Notes under the pieces: generated by a model | What the model was told of the DNA's origin: nothing | The model's input: only the letters and a program-made list of their open reading frames with translations | Databases searched by the model: none | NCBI RefSeq assembly: GCF_000382185.1 | Contig: NZ_KB907784.1 | Coordinates: 2,496,633-2,560,632, forward strand | DNA from: Bordetella sp. FB-8 | Lineage (GTDB): Bacteria > Pseudomonadota > Gammaproteobacteria > Burkholderiales > Burkholderiaceae_B | Direction of reading: 5' to 3' | Length of the DNA: 64,000 bases | Shown: positions 19,742 through 30,625 of the stretch, piece after piece | Numbering within the stretch: position 1 is the stretch's first letter | How the letters are laid out: each line of letters starts with the position of its first letter | Made by a program: the position numbers and the translations under genes

Positions 19742-20512
19742 ATGCCCAGTCGACGCACACCTACCGAACAAGACCAGCCCACGTTGTCCGAGGCGGACGG
19801 CGTGCGCTATCTGCATTTCAACACCGAGTGGGTGCAGGGGGCGATGCGCATCGCCGATCCCAGCGCCCTGGTGCTGGAATACACGGCGCAAATGATGGCC
19901 TGGCTGCTGTTCCTGGCCCCGCCCCGCGAAGCATCCATTGGACTGCTGGGCCTGGGGGCGGGATCGCTGGCGCGCTTTTGCCTGAAGCAAACGCGCAGCG
20001 ATTTGGAAGTCGTCGAATGGAATCCCCGGGTCACGGCCGTTTGCCAGTCTTTCTTTCGCCTGCCGCCCTCGCCGCGGATGCGCATCCACCACACGGACGC
20101 GGGACTCTGGGTGGCGGACCCGCTGAACGCGGGCAAGTGCCCGGTGCTCATGGCGGATCTGTATGACGCGCAGGCGCGAGGGCCGGTGCGCGACTCGGTT
20201 GCTTTTTACCGGGCCTGCAGGCGGGTACTGGGCGAAGCGGGCGTGCTGGCGGTGAATCTGTTCGGCCGGCATGAGAGCTTCAGCCGCAATATCGACAATC
20301 TTTGCACAGCGTTCGATGATCGCGTGATTTTGCTGCCCGAGATCGACCAGGGCAACCAGATCGTGCTGGCATTTAGCGGCCCGCCGCTGGCCGTGACGCC
20401 GGCGCAGCTACTCGAGCGCGCCGAACAGATAGAAGCCGAATACGGCCTGCCTGCGCGGCGCTGGGCGCGGGCTTTGCTGGGCCACGCTGTGCAAGGCGTA
20501 CTGTATCTCTGA
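19742..20512 (+). CDS. Spermidine-synthase-like methyltransferase-fold protein
   Basis: A 256-residue protein related to the SpeE (polyamine aminopropyltransferase) superfamily. The nucleotide-binding strand and loop reads LLGLGAGSLARFCL (68-81), with the acidic VVEWNPRV at 90-97. The C-terminal half keeps the family's VLGEAGVLAVNLFGRHESF. Many family members of this short type are not proven spermidine synthases and may use other substrates. It follows cfa by 58 nt on the same strand. The ATG at 19742 is preferred to the longer frame, which overlaps cfa. Confidence 0.8.
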   Translation: MPSRRTPTEQDQPTLSEADGVRYLHFNTEWVQGAMRIADPSALVLEYTAQMMAWLLFLAPPREASIGLLGLGAGSLARFCLKQTRSDLEVVEWNPRVTAVCQSFFRLPPSPRMRIHHTDAGLWVADPLNAGKCPVLMADLYDAQARGPVRDSVAFYRACRRVLGEAGVLAVNLFGRHESFSRNIDNLCTAFDDRVILLPEIDQGNQIVLAFSGPPLAVTPAQLLERAEQIEAEYGLPARRWARALLGHAVQGVLYL

Positions 20513-20541
20513 AAATAGCAATACTTTGCAGGGAAAAACCC

Positions 20542-22077
20542 ATGTCCAATCTATACGCCGTGCTCGAGAGCGGTTTTCCCGTCGATCGCAAAACCGTAGC
20601 CATCGAAACTCCCGAACGTTGCTACACCTGGGATGACATGGATCGCGCCAGTGCCTGCCTGGCCAATTTGCTGGCTTCGCTGGCGTTGCCTGCCGGTGCG
20701 CGTGTGGCTGTGCAGGTGGAAAAATCGCCCGAAGCGCTGCTGCTTTACCTGGCGACTTTGCGCGCCGGACTGGTCTACCTGCCGCTGAACACCGCCTACC
20801 GCGAATCGGAGATCGGGTATTTCCTGGGCAACGCCGAACCGGATGTGGTGGTGTGCGCGCCGGAGAACGCGGCCTGGGTCGGACGCATCGCCCGCGCCGC
20901 TGGCGTGGGACACGTCTATACGCTGGGCGACCAACGCACGGGTACGCTGCTGGATGCTGCGGCAAGTTTCCCGCAGACCTTTTGCACCGTGGAGCGCAAG
21001 CTGGACGACCTGGCGGTCATCCTCTATACCTCGGGCACTACCGGACGCAGCAAGGGCGCCATGCTGACGCACGGCAATATGGCGTCGAACGCGCTGACGC
21101 TTGGCCAATATTGGGGGTGGCGCAGTGACGATGTGCTGTTGCACATGCTGCCCATATTCCACATCCATGGCCTGTTCGTGGCATCGCACGGCGCCCTGCT
21201 GGCGGGCGCGCGCATGATCTGGCTTCCCAGGCTGGACGTGAACCAGGCTTTGCATTACCTGCCGCGCAGCACGGTGATGATGGGCGTGCCGACCTACTAC
21301 GTACGTCTTCTGGCCGACGCGCGTTTCGACCGGGAGGCGTGCCGCAATATGCGCCTGTTCATTTCGGGCTCGGCGCCGCTCTTGATGGAAACCTTCAATG
21401 CCTTTCGCGAGCGCAGCGGCCACACCATACTCGAGCGCTACGGCATGAGCGAGACCGTGATGCTGACCTCCAACCCATACCACTGCGCGGATGGCGAACG
21501 TTTGGGCGGTACGGTGGGCAAGCCCTTGCCGGGCGTGCAACTGCGCGTCGTCGATGACGCCGGACACGCCTTGGCTGCGGGGGATATTGGCCATATCCAG
21601 GTGCGCGGCCCCAATGTGTTTTCCGGCTACTGGCGCATGCCCGAGAAGACGCGCGAGGAGTTCACTGCCGATGGCTGGTTCAAGACCGGCGACGTGGGTC
21701 GATACGGCGGCGCGTCAGTGGGCAGGCAGGTGCCAGAAGGCTATGTCTCCATCGTTGGCCGCAGCAAGGACCTGATCATTTCGGGCGGCTACAACGTTTA
21801 TCCCAAAGAGATCGAGGGTTTCATCGACGATATACCGGGCGTGGCCGAATCGGCCGTGATCGGGGTGCCGCATCCCGATTTCGGCGAGGCGGTGGTGGCC
21901 GTGGTGGTGCCCAAGCCGCATGTCAGCCTCGACACGCAGGCCATGCTGGCGGGACTGAAACAAAATATCGCCAATTTCAAGGTGCCCAAGCGTATCCACA
22001 TTGCCCAGGAGCTGCCGCGCAACACCATGGGCAAAGTGCAGAAGAACGTCCTGCGCGAGACCTACCAGACATTGTGA
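20542..22077 (+). CDS. AMP-forming acyl-CoA synthetase, malonyl-CoA synthetase-like
   Basis: A 511-residue adenylate-forming ligase. Core motifs are YTSGTTGRSKGAMLTHGN (162-179), the YGMSE adenine-site motif, the GWFKTGDVG hinge region and PRNTMGKVQKN with the catalytic lysine near the C-terminus. Size and sequence character fit MatB-type malonyl-CoA synthetases, which make malonyl-CoA from malonate. It starts 29 nt after the SpeE-like gene and its product could feed fatty-acid synthesis. The substrate remains an inference. Confidence 0.82.
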   Translation: MSNLYAVLESGFPVDRKTVAIETPERCYTWDDMDRASACLANLLASLALPAGARVAVQVEKSPEALLLYLATLRAGLVYLPLNTAYRESEIGYFLGNAEPDVVVCAPENAAWVGRIARAAGVGHVYTLGDQRTGTLLDAAASFPQTFCTVERKLDDLAVILYTSGTTGRSKGAMLTHGNMASNALTLGQYWGWRSDDVLLHMLPIFHIHGLFVASHGALLAGARMIWLPRLDVNQALHYLPRSTVMMGVPTYYVRLLADARFDREACRNMRLFISGSAPLLMETFNAFRERSGHTILERYGMSETVMLTSNPYHCADGERLGGTVGKPLPGVQLRVVDDAGHALAAGDIGHIQVRGPNVFSGYWRMPEKTREEFTADGWFKTGDVGRYGGASVGRQVPEGYVSIVGRSKDLIISGGYNVYPKEIEGFIDDIPGVAESAVIGVPHPDFGEAVVAVVVPKPHVSLDTQAMLAGLKQNIANFKVPKRIHIAQELPRNTMGKVQKNVLRETYQTL

Positions 22078-22084
22078 CGCAGCC

Positions 22085-22849
22085 ATGAGCCGCTCGTCTG
22101 CAATTCTGCTTATCGGGCGCCCGCTGATCATGGCGCTGGCGCTTGCCTGGACCGCCGCGCCGGCGGCTCAGGTTCAGCGACGGGTCCCGACTCGTTCGCC
22201 CGCAGCGCAGGCGCCGGCGCCCATGCCGGCCCAGATGGTGGATCTGCCCGCGCAGGCGCCGCTGGACAAGCAGGTCGACATGTTCCGAAAGATCCTGCCT
22301 CAAGCCAAGCGTGTGGGCCTGATCTACGATCCGGGCGACCCGGTGTCAGTCGCTGCGATCAAGCAACTACTCGATCTGCTGTCCAAGGCGGGCATGAGTC
22401 CGGTGGAGGTCATGGTGCCGCACGAGTGGGACGTGGGGCCGGCGGCGCGCAATCTTATCGGCCGGGTCGATCTCGTCTATACGATATTCGACGACAAGGT
22501 GGCGCCCCAATACCAGGTGCTGGCCCAGACTTGCGACCAGGCGCGCATCCCCTTGTTCACGGCCGATCCCAGCCAGGTCCGGCTGGGCGCTATGGCTGCG
22601 CTGGGGTTGCCGGGCAAGGCGCAGCAGGCGGCTCAGGCTGCCGGGCGGGCGCCGGCCGGCAGGCAGGTCAGGCCCGAGCGAATGATTTCCGGAGATTGGC
22701 TTTACCTGAACCTGGACGCCGCCAAGCGGCAGGGCGTTACGGTGCCCGGCGACGTTCTCAAATCCGCGGTGCTCGTCAGCCAGGTGAGCGCCGCAAATGC
22801 CAGACACACAAAAAGCGATCCGCCCAAGGCGGATGGAGTCAAACCATGA
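22085..22849 (+). CDS. Short ABC-substrate-binding-like secreted protein
   Basis: A 254-residue protein with a signal peptide (hydrophobic core about 6-24) and an Ala/Pro-rich linker. A lobe like the ABC_sub_bind (TrpX-like) family follows, with [20 protein letters not shown] in the middle and the family's C-terminal [20 protein letters not shown]. Family members are usually over 300 residues, so the first lobe is shortened. No permease or ATPase is adjacent. Its TGA overlaps the pdxJ ATG (ATGA at 22846-22849), and it starts 7 nt after the ligase gene, so it lies within an operon. Confidence 0.75.
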   Translation: MSRSSAILLIGRPLIMALALAWTAAPAAQVQRRVPTRSPAAQAPAPMPAQMVDLPAQAPLDKQVDMFRKILPQAKRVGLIYDPGDPVSVAAIKQLLDLLSKAGMSPVEVMVPHEWDVGPAARNLIGRVDLVYTIFDDKVAPQYQVLAQTCDQARIPLFTADPSQVRLGAMAALGLPGKAQQAAQAAGRAPAGRQVRPERMISGDWLYLNLDAAKRQGVTVPGDVLKSAVLVSQVSAANARHTKSDPPKADGVKP

Positions 22850-23592
22850 TAGAGCTGGGCGTCAATATCGATCACGTGGCCACGCTGCGGCAGCAGCGCC
22901 GTACCATTTATCCCGATCCCATCGAGGCGGCAGTGCGCGCCGAGGACGCGGGAGCCGATCTCATCACCTTGCACCTGCGCGAGGATCGGCGCCATATCCA
23001 GGACGCCGACGTGCGCGCGATCCGTGGCAGGCTGCGCACCCGCATGAACCTGGAGTGCGCCGTGACCAAGGAGATGCTGGACATCGCCTGCGATGTCGGA
23101 CCAGACGACGTGTGTCTGGTGCCGGAAAAGCGCGCCGAATTGACCACCGAAGGCGGCCTGGACGTGATCGGCGGGCACGCCGCTGTCGTTGCGGCCGTGG
23201 CCCAGCTGCAGGCCGTGGGCATACGCGTCTCGCTCTTCATCGACCCCGAGCCCAGTCAGATCGACGCAGCGGCGCAAGCCGGTGCCACGGTCGTCGAACT
23301 GCATACCGGCGCTTATGCCCAGGCGCGCTCGTCCGAGGCGGCGCATGCCGAGCTCGAGCGGGTGCGTGCGGCCGTGGCCCATAGTCTTCGGCTGGGGCTG
23401 CGCGTGAACGCGGGGCACGGCCTGCACTATGGCAATGTGGCGCCGGTGGCGGCCATGGCCGGGGTTTCCGAACTGAATATCGGCCATGCCATCGTGGCGC
23501 AAGCGGTGTTCGATGGTTGGGAAAAGGCCGTGCGCGACATGAAGGCCGTGATGGTCCAGGCGCAGCTGCGGAGCCGACGCGGCGGTGCATGA
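22846..23592 (+). CDS. pdxJ: Pyridoxine 5'-phosphate synthase
   Basis: A 248-residue TIM-barrel enzyme joining 1-deoxyxylulose 5-phosphate and 3-amino-2-oxopropyl phosphate to pyridoxine 5'-phosphate in vitamin B6 synthesis. The start [15 protein letters not shown], the [12 protein letters not shown] block, and the [12 protein letters not shown] and [10 protein letters not shown] segments are all diagnostic. It is coupled to the gene before it (ATGA overlap), and acpS follows after 30 nt, as in many proteobacteria. Confidence 0.97.
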   Translation: MIELGVNIDHVATLRQQRRTIYPDPIEAAVRAEDAGADLITLHLREDRRHIQDADVRAIRGRLRTRMNLECAVTKEMLDIACDVGPDDVCLVPEKRAELTTEGGLDVIGGHAAVVAAVAQLQAVGIRVSLFIDPEPSQIDAAAQAGATVVELHTGAYAQARSSEAAHAELERVRAAVAHSLRLGLRVNAGHGLHYGNVAPVAAMAGVSELNIGHAIVAQAVFDGWEKAVRDMKAVMVQAQLRSRRGGA

Positions 23593-23622
23593 TGCGTTCG
23601 CGGCCTCGCGTATGATCCTGCC

Positions 23623-24057
23623 ATGCCCGTACCTTCCATTTCCTCTTGCGCAGTGACCGGCTGCATAGCCGGCATCGGCCTGGACCTGATACGCGTAGAC
23701 CGCATCGAGCGCGCCTTGGCGCGCCACGGCGACCGTTTCGCGCAAAAAATCCTGGGTGCCCAGGAGTTGCAGAAATTCCAGGCTCGCCGCCTGCGTTCAG
23801 AGGGGCGCGGGGTGCGGTTTCTCGCTACGCGCTTCGCAGCCAAGGAGGCTTTCTCCAAGGCCATAGGCCTGGGCATGCGCATGCCGATGTTCTGGAACCG
23901 CGTGCAGGTGCTCAATGCGCCAGGCGGGCGGCCGTTGCTGGTGCTCGGGCCCGAGTTGCGGGACTGGTATGACGCCCGTTTTGGCGCGGCACACGTGTCA
24001 TTGACCGATGAAACCGATATGGCCGCCGCATATGTGGTGGTCGAGCGCAAGCCCTAG
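23623..24057 (+). CDS. acpS: Holo-[acyl-carrier-protein] synthase
   Basis: A 144-residue phosphopantetheinyl transferase that activates ACP for fatty-acid synthesis. The magnesium-binding aspartate is at 21 in [16 protein letters not shown] and the second acidic residue at 75 in [12 protein letters not shown]. The first roughly 15 residues are extra relative to typical AcpS, so a start slightly downstream is possible but no better ATG lies there. It follows pdxJ and precedes nagZ. Confidence 0.95.
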   Translation: MPVPSISSCAVTGCIAGIGLDLIRVDRIERALARHGDRFAQKILGAQELQKFQARRLRSEGRGVRFLATRFAAKEAFSKAIGLGMRMPMFWNRVQVLNAPGGRPLLVLGPELRDWYDARFGAAHVSLTDETDMAAAYVVVERKP

Positions 24058-24088
24058 CAGGGCTTGCAGCAAAAGCAAGGGGGCCCGC

Positions 24089-25165
24089 ATGGGCAGCAAA
24101 GACATGGGCCGCAAGGCCAGGCATGCCCTGCCGCCTGGACCCGTGGTGGTCGACGTGGCAGGCACCAGGCTTACCACGCAGGAGAAGCAGCGCCTGCGCC
24201 ATCCCCTGGTGGGCGGCGTGATCCTGTTCGCCCGCAATTTCGAGAGCCGCGCACAGCTGTGCCTGCTGACGCGCAAGATCCACGAGGCGCGCGAGGAACC
24301 GCTCCTGATCGCCGTGGACCACGAAGGCGGGCGCGTGCAGCGTTTTCGCGAGGACGGTTTTACAGTGCTGCCGCCCATGCAGGCCTTGGGCCGGGCCTGG
24401 GATGTCGATCCGCTGGCGGCCATGCACATGGCCTGCGAGGTGGGCTATGTGTTGGCGGCCGAATTGCGCGCCTGCGGCGTGGACATGAGTTTCGCGCCGG
24501 TGCTCGACCTGGATTATGGCGTGAGCAAGGTCATAGGCACGCGCGCCTTGCACCGCGATCCGCGCGTGGTGGCGATGTTGGCCCGCGCCCTGATTCAAGG
24601 CCTGGCCCAGGCCGGCATGGCCGCGTGCGGCAAGCACTTTCCCGGCCATGGCTTCGTGCAGGCGGACTCGCATCGCGAGATCCCGGTCGACCCCCGTTCC
24701 CTGACCCGCGTGCTCAAGGATGACGCGGCGCCCTACGGCTGGCTGGGCGACGGCGTGCTGCCGGCGGTGATGCCCGCGCACGTTATCTATCCCAAGGTTG
24801 ATACCCAGCCGGCGGGTTTCTCGCGGCGTTGGGTGCAGGAGATTCTGCGCGAACGGTTGGGCTACGATGGCGTGGTTTTCTCCGATGATTTGACGATGGA
24901 GGGCGCCACGGTGGCCGGCGACATCACGGCGCGCGCGCGCGCGGCGCTGGGTGCGGGATGCGATATGGTGCTGGTGTGCAACCGGCCCGATCTGGCCGAC
25001 GAGTTGTTGGCGAACCTGCAGCAAGAAAAGCCTTATGTGCATCCGGCAGCTTGCGTCGCCCGCATACGCCGCCTGGCGCCGCGCTTGCCGGCGACGCCGT
25101 GGAATGCCTTGCAGGACGAGCGCCGGTACCGGGGTGCCCGCGGCATCCTGGCCCGGCTTTCCTAG
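24089..25165 (+). CDS. nagZ: Beta-N-acetylhexosaminidase
   Basis: A 358-residue family GH3 enzyme that removes N-acetylglucosamine from muropeptides in the cytoplasm during peptidoglycan recycling. The GH3 signatures are present: the [12 protein letters not shown] block, the KHFPGHG motif with the catalytic histidine loop, and [10 protein letters not shown] with the nucleophilic aspartate. The ATG at 24089, preceded by AAGGGGGCC, is chosen over an earlier start that overlaps acpS. Confidence 0.94.
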   Translation: MGSKDMGRKARHALPPGPVVVDVAGTRLTTQEKQRLRHPLVGGVILFARNFESRAQLCLLTRKIHEAREEPLLIAVDHEGGRVQRFREDGFTVLPPMQALGRAWDVDPLAAMHMACEVGYVLAAELRACGVDMSFAPVLDLDYGVSKVIGTRALHRDPRVVAMLARALIQGLAQAGMAACGKHFPGHGFVQADSHREIPVDPRSLTRVLKDDAAPYGWLGDGVLPAVMPAHVIYPKVDTQPAGFSRRWVQEILRERLGYDGVVFSDDLTMEGATVAGDITARARAALGAGCDMVLVCNRPDLADELLANLQQEKPYVHPAACVARIRRLAPRLPATPWNALQDERRYRGARGILARLS

Positions 25166-25211
25166 GGCCTTTTAGCCCTAGCAGGTCCCATCCTTGGTCG
25201 CAGCCTCTCTT

Positions 25212-27044
25212 ATGTCCGACGTCTTCGATCTCAAGCAGTTCCTGGCCGATCTTCCGCATCTGCCGGGCGTATACCGGCATCTGGACGAAGCGGGCGAGGT
25301 CATGTACGTGGGCAAGGCGCGCGACTTGAAAAAGCGTGTGTCCTCGTATTTCCAGAAGACCCTGTCCAGCCCGCGCATTGCGCAGATGGTCGCCAAGGTG
25401 GCCCGGGTCGATGTGACGGTGACGCGGTCTGAGGCCGAGGCGCTGATCCTGGAAAACAACCTGATCAAGCGTCTGCACCCGCGCTACAACATTCTTTTCC
25501 GCGACGACAAGTCCTACCCCTATTTGCAGGTGACCGCGCACGACTGGCCGCGCATTGCTTACTACCGCGGATCCACTTCGGGCCGCGGCCAGTACTTCGG
25601 CCCCTATCCCAATTCCTGGGCGGTGCGCGAGACGATCCAGATACTGCAGAAGGTCTTTCGCCTGCGGACCTGCGAAGATACGGTGTTCGCCAACCGTTCG
25701 CGGCCTTGCCTGCTGCACCAGATCGGGCGCTGCTCGGCGCCGTGCGTGCAGGCCCTGAGTCCGCAGGCATACGCGGCCGACGTGCAGCGCGCCGTACGCT
25801 TTCTCAATGGCCAGGCGCAGGACGTGATGGGCGAGATCGAGGCGCGCATGCAGCAGGCATCGAGCGAGCTGCGCTTCGAAGAAGCTGCTGCCCTGCGCGA
25901 CCAGATGGGGTCGCTGGCGCGGGTATTGCACCAGCAGACCATGGAGGACACCGATAGCGCAGAGGATGCCGATGTGATCGCGGTGGCCAGCGCGGGCGGC
26001 AAGGCCTGCGTGAACCTGGCCATGGTGCGCGGCGGAAGGCACCTGGGCGACAAGCCGTTTTTTCCGACTCACGCCGAGGGCGAGCCGGCCGAGGATGTGC
26101 TGGCGGCCTTCATGGCTCAGCACTACGTCGACGGTCTGATGCCGCCGGTCCTGGTGACGACGCACGCCCTGCCTGACAAAGACTTGCTGGGCCTGCTGGC
26201 CGAGCAGTCGGGTGCGAAGGCGCCGCGCCTGCTGACACGCCCGCAGGGTATGCGGCGTGCCTGGCTGGAGCAGGCGCAGAAGAATGCCGAACTGGCCCTC
26301 GCGAGGGCCTTGAGCGAATCCGGCGCCAAGGCCGCGCGCACCGTCGCCTTGGCGCAAGCGCTGGACCTGGACACCGACGAGGCTATGCTCGATGCCCTGC
26401 GCATCGAGTGCTTTGACATCAGCCATACGGCGGGCGAGGCCACTCAAGCTTCGTGCGTGGTGTTCGAGCATCACGATATGCAGCCTTCGTTGTACCGACG
26501 CTACAACATCGTCGGCATCACGCCAGGCGACGACTATGCGGCCATGCGCCAGGTGCTGACGCGCCGCTTCGCCAAGGTCGCCGACGGCGAAGCGCAGATG
26601 CCGGGCCTGGTGCTGATCGACGGCGGCAAGGGGCAAGTCGAGGTGGCGCGGCAGGTCTTTGTCGAACTGGGGCTGGACATCCAGTCGCTGGTGGGCGTGG
26701 CCAAGGGCGAGGGCCGCAAGGTCGGGCTGGAGACCCTGGTGTTCGCCGACGACCGCGAGCCCGTGGCCCTGGGCAAGGAGTCCGCCGCGCTGATGCTGAT
26801 CGCTCAGGTCCGCGACGAGGCACACCGCTTTGCCATCACGGGCATGCGCGCCAAGCGCGCCAAGACCCGCAACGTATCGCGCCTGGAAGAGATCGAGGGC
26901 GTGGGTGCGCGGCGCCGGCAGCGGCTGTTGGCGCGCTTTGGCGGCCTGTCGGGCGTGTCCGCCGCCAGCGTGGCGGACCTGGCCTCGGTGGACGGCATAT
27001 CGGACGAGCTGGCCGAGCGCATCTACAACGCCCTGCACGGTTGA
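25212..27044 (+). CDS. uvrC: UvrABC excinuclease subunit C
   Basis: A 610-residue nuclease that makes both incisions in nucleotide excision repair. Domains in order: a GIY-YIG endonuclease (LPGVYRH at 17-23, [12 protein letters not shown] at 31-42), a UvrB-binding UVR motif near 205-236, the RNase-H-like C-terminal nuclease with FDISHTAGE and LIDGGKGQ, and tandem helix-hairpin-helix motifs at the end ([13 protein letters not shown]). The ATG at 25212 gives the usual length. It is followed by the tandem repeat array and pgsA. Confidence 0.97.
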   Translation: MSDVFDLKQFLADLPHLPGVYRHLDEAGEVMYVGKARDLKKRVSSYFQKTLSSPRIAQMVAKVARVDVTVTRSEAEALILENNLIKRLHPRYNILFRDDKSYPYLQVTAHDWPRIAYYRGSTSGRGQYFGPYPNSWAVRETIQILQKVFRLRTCEDTVFANRSRPCLLHQIGRCSAPCVQALSPQAYAADVQRAVRFLNGQAQDVMGEIEARMQQASSELRFEEAAALRDQMGSLARVLHQQTMEDTDSAEDADVIAVASAGGKACVNLAMVRGGRHLGDKPFFPTHAEGEPAEDVLAAFMAQHYVDGLMPPVLVTTHALPDKDLLGLLAEQSGAKAPRLLTRPQGMRRAWLEQAQKNAELALARALSESGAKAARTVALAQALDLDTDEAMLDALRIECFDISHTAGEATQASCVVFEHHDMQPSLYRRYNIVGITPGDDYAAMRQVLTRRFAKVADGEAQMPGLVLIDGGKGQVEVARQVFVELGLDIQSLVGVAKGEGRKVGLETLVFADDREPVALGKESAALMLIAQVRDEAHRFAITGMRAKRAKTRNVSRLEEIEGVGARRRQRLLARFGGLSGVSAASVADLASVDGISDELAERIYNALHG

Positions 27045-27066
27045 CGCGACGCTGGGTAAGGTCGCG

Positions 27067-27394
27067 GTGGGGGTCTTTTTCGCCGCCGGGCCGCCCCAAG
27101 GCGAAAAGCGCCCCCTTGGGGGGCAGCAAGCCGAAGGCGCGGCGTGGGGGCCTTTTCGCCGCCGGGCCGCCCCAAGACGAAAAGCGCCCCCTTGGGGGGC
27201 AGCAAGCCGAAGGCGCGGCGTGGGGGCCTTTTCGCCGCCGGGCCGCCCCAAGACGAAAAGCGCCCCCTTGGGGGGCAGCAAGCCGAAGGCGCGGCGTGGG
27301 GGCCTTTTCGCCGCCGGGCCGCCCCAAGACGAAAAGCGCCCCCTTGGGGGGCAGCAAGCCGAAGGCGCGGCGTGGGGGCCATTTTCACCGCCGG
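27067..27394. repeat. 76-bp tandem repeat array (four copies plus a partial)
   Basis: Copies start at 27067, 27144, 27220 and 27296, with a partial from 27372. The first is 77 bp and slightly diverged; copies 2-4 look identical. Each holds the palindrome GCCCCCTTGGGGGGC and the phrase GCAAGCCGAAGGCGCGGC. The array fills the uvrC-pgsA gap and has no stop codons in several frames, but its translation is low-complexity and not coding. The unit resembles G/C-rich intergenic elements of Burkholderiales. Confidence 0.93.
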
Positions 27395-27417
27395 CCTGAT
27401 GTAGCATTACATCCACT

Positions 27418-27990
27418 ATGCCGTTAAACGTACCGATCATTCTTACCTGGCTGCGCATTGCCATGATTCCGCTGGTGGTGGGATTGTTCTATCTGCCCGA
27501 TAGCTGGTTTCCCATGCCCATGCGCGATGGATTTGCCGCGTGGGCCTTTATCATCGCAGCCCTGACGGACTGGTTCGACGGCTGGCTTGCCCGTCGCTGG
27601 AACCAGACCTCGGCTTTCGGCGCCTTTCTTGACCCGGTGGCCGACAAGCTCATGGTTTGCGCCGCGCTTCTGGTGTTGCTGGACATCAATCGGGTGAACA
27701 TCTTCATCGCGCTCATCATCATCGGCCGCGAACTGACGATTTCGGCACTGCGCGAATGGATGGCCACCCTGGGCGCGCGCGCCAGCGTGGCGGTGCATCG
27801 ACTGGGCAAACTCAAGGCGGCCGCGCAGATGATCGCGATTCCCTGCCTGCTGTACGGCCGCGGGCTGTATGGCGTGGATCTGGGCCGGCTGGGCGGCTGG
27901 CTCATCATCGTTGCCGCCGTGCTGACGGTATGGTCGATGCTGTACTACATGCAGCGGGCTTGGCCGGTGATACGGGAAAGCTCGCGCTAG
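27418..27990 (+). CDS. pgsA: CDP-diacylglycerol-glycerol-3-phosphate 3-phosphatidyltransferase
   Basis: A 190-residue inner-membrane enzyme making phosphatidylglycerol phosphate. The CDP-alcohol phosphotransferase motif D-G-x2-A-R-x8-G-x3-D-x3-D is complete at residues 54-76 (DGWLARR...GAFLDPVAD). Four or five hydrophobic segments are present. It follows uvrC, with the repeat array between them, the usual uvrC-pgsA order of proteobacteria. Confidence 0.96.
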   Translation: MPLNVPIILTWLRIAMIPLVVGLFYLPDSWFPMPMRDGFAAWAFIIAALTDWFDGWLARRWNQTSAFGAFLDPVADKLMVCAALLVLLDINRVNIFIALIIIGRELTISALREWMATLGARASVAVHRLGKLKAAAQMIAIPCLLYGRGLYGVDLGRLGGWLIIVAAVLTVWSMLYYMQRAWPVIRESSR

Positions 27991-28042
27991 CGGCATCGCA
28001 AGCAGCGGGCTGAGCCCGCTCTTGCCCTCGAGGAATTCCTGC

Positions 28043-28663
28043 TCAGGCCAGTGCGCTGGCCGCGCGCGCCAGTGCCGTGATGGCCGGCCAGTCGCGCGCC
28101 GCCACGGCGGCCTCCGGCGTAAGCCATGAGCCACCCACACACAGCACGTTCGGCAGCGCCAGATAATCGGCGGCATTGGCCAAGCTGATGCCGCCGGTCG
28201 GACAATACTTGAGATCGGGCAACGGGCCGGCGAGCGCCTTGAGCAGCGCGCGGCCGCCGACTGCCTCGGCCGGGAACAGCTTTTGCACGGCAAAGCCGCA
28301 GTCGGCCGCCCACATGGCCTCGGCTGGCGTGGCAACGCCGGGTAGGAACGGCACCGGCAATGCGCGCGCTGCGGCGGCCAGGTCGGGTGTAAGTCCCGGG
28401 CTGATCGCGAAACGGGCGCCCGCCTTGAGCGCGGCTTCCAGTTGGGCGGCGTTGCGCACCGTGCCCACGCCGACGATGGCATCCGGAACCTCGGCGGCGA
28501 TCGCGCGGATCGCTTCGAGCGCGGCATCCGAGCGGAGCGTCACTTCCAGCGAGCGGATGCCGCCCGCCACCAGCGCGCGTGCCAGGTCTACCGCGCTGTC
28601 CAGTTCCTTGATAACGATCACCGGCATTACCGGGCTTTGCTGCAACAAGCTCAATGCATCCAT
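28043..28663 (-). CDS. eda: 2-dehydro-3-deoxyphosphogluconate (KDPG) aldolase
   Basis: A 206-residue class I aldolase splitting KDPG into pyruvate and glyceraldehyde 3-phosphate, the last Entner-Doudoroff step. The catalytic glutamate is at 40 (RSLEVTLRS) and the Schiff-base lysine at 128 (VQKLFPAE). The phosphate-binding PTGGIS lies at 155-160. It starts 6 nt after the edd stop in the same operon. Confidence 0.96.
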   Translation of the reverse strand: MDALSLLQQSPVMPVIVIKELDSAVDLARALVAGGIRSLEVTLRSDAALEAIRAIAAEVPDAIVGVGTVRNAAQLEAALKAGARFAISPGLTPDLAAAARALPVPFLPGVATPAEAMWAADCGFAVQKLFPAEAVGGRALLKALAGPLPDLKYCPTGGISLANAADYLALPNVLCVGGSWLTPEAAVAARDWPAITALARAASALA

Positions 28664-28669
28664 CGATGT

Positions 28670-30502
<1,833 letters not shown>

Positions 30503-30538
30503 GATGGTCATCCTGTAATCGGAAAGCAGAATCTGTAT

Positions 30539-30553
30539 TGTAGTTTTACTACA
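30539..30553. promoter_or_regulatory. HexR-like operator, edd-proximal
   Basis: TGTAGTTTTACTACA is a perfect palindrome (arms TGTAGT/ACTACA) and matches the known HexR consensus of the form TGTARTwwwAyTACA. It lies about 37 nt upstream of the edd start in the divergent edd-zwf promoter region. Confidence 0.85.
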
Positions 30554-30571
30554 CATTTATCGTAAAGAAGA

Positions 30572-30586
30572 AGTAGTATTGCTACA
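30572..30586. promoter_or_regulatory. HexR-like operator, zwf-proximal
   Basis: AGTAGTATTGCTACA keeps the GTAG/CTAC arms of the HexR palindrome and lies about 40 nt upstream of zwf. Its centre is 33 bp from the centre of the first box, about three helical turns. Confidence 0.7.
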
Positions 30587-30625
30587 CAAAACATCTGCAC
30601 TCTTCAGCAACGATGGAGGCATTGC

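Noticed and set aside
27067..27394. Possible CRISPR array
   Set aside because: The units are directly adjacent with no unique spacers and no cas genes.
27045..27417. Open frames through the 76-bp repeats
   Set aside because: The repeat length and absence of stops make artificial frames on both strands. The peptides are simple repeats without ribosome-binding sites.
24924..27464. An 846-codon open frame on the minus strand
   Set aside because: It is antisense to nagZ and uvrC and crosses the repeat array. High GC removes stop codons; the composition is not protein-like.
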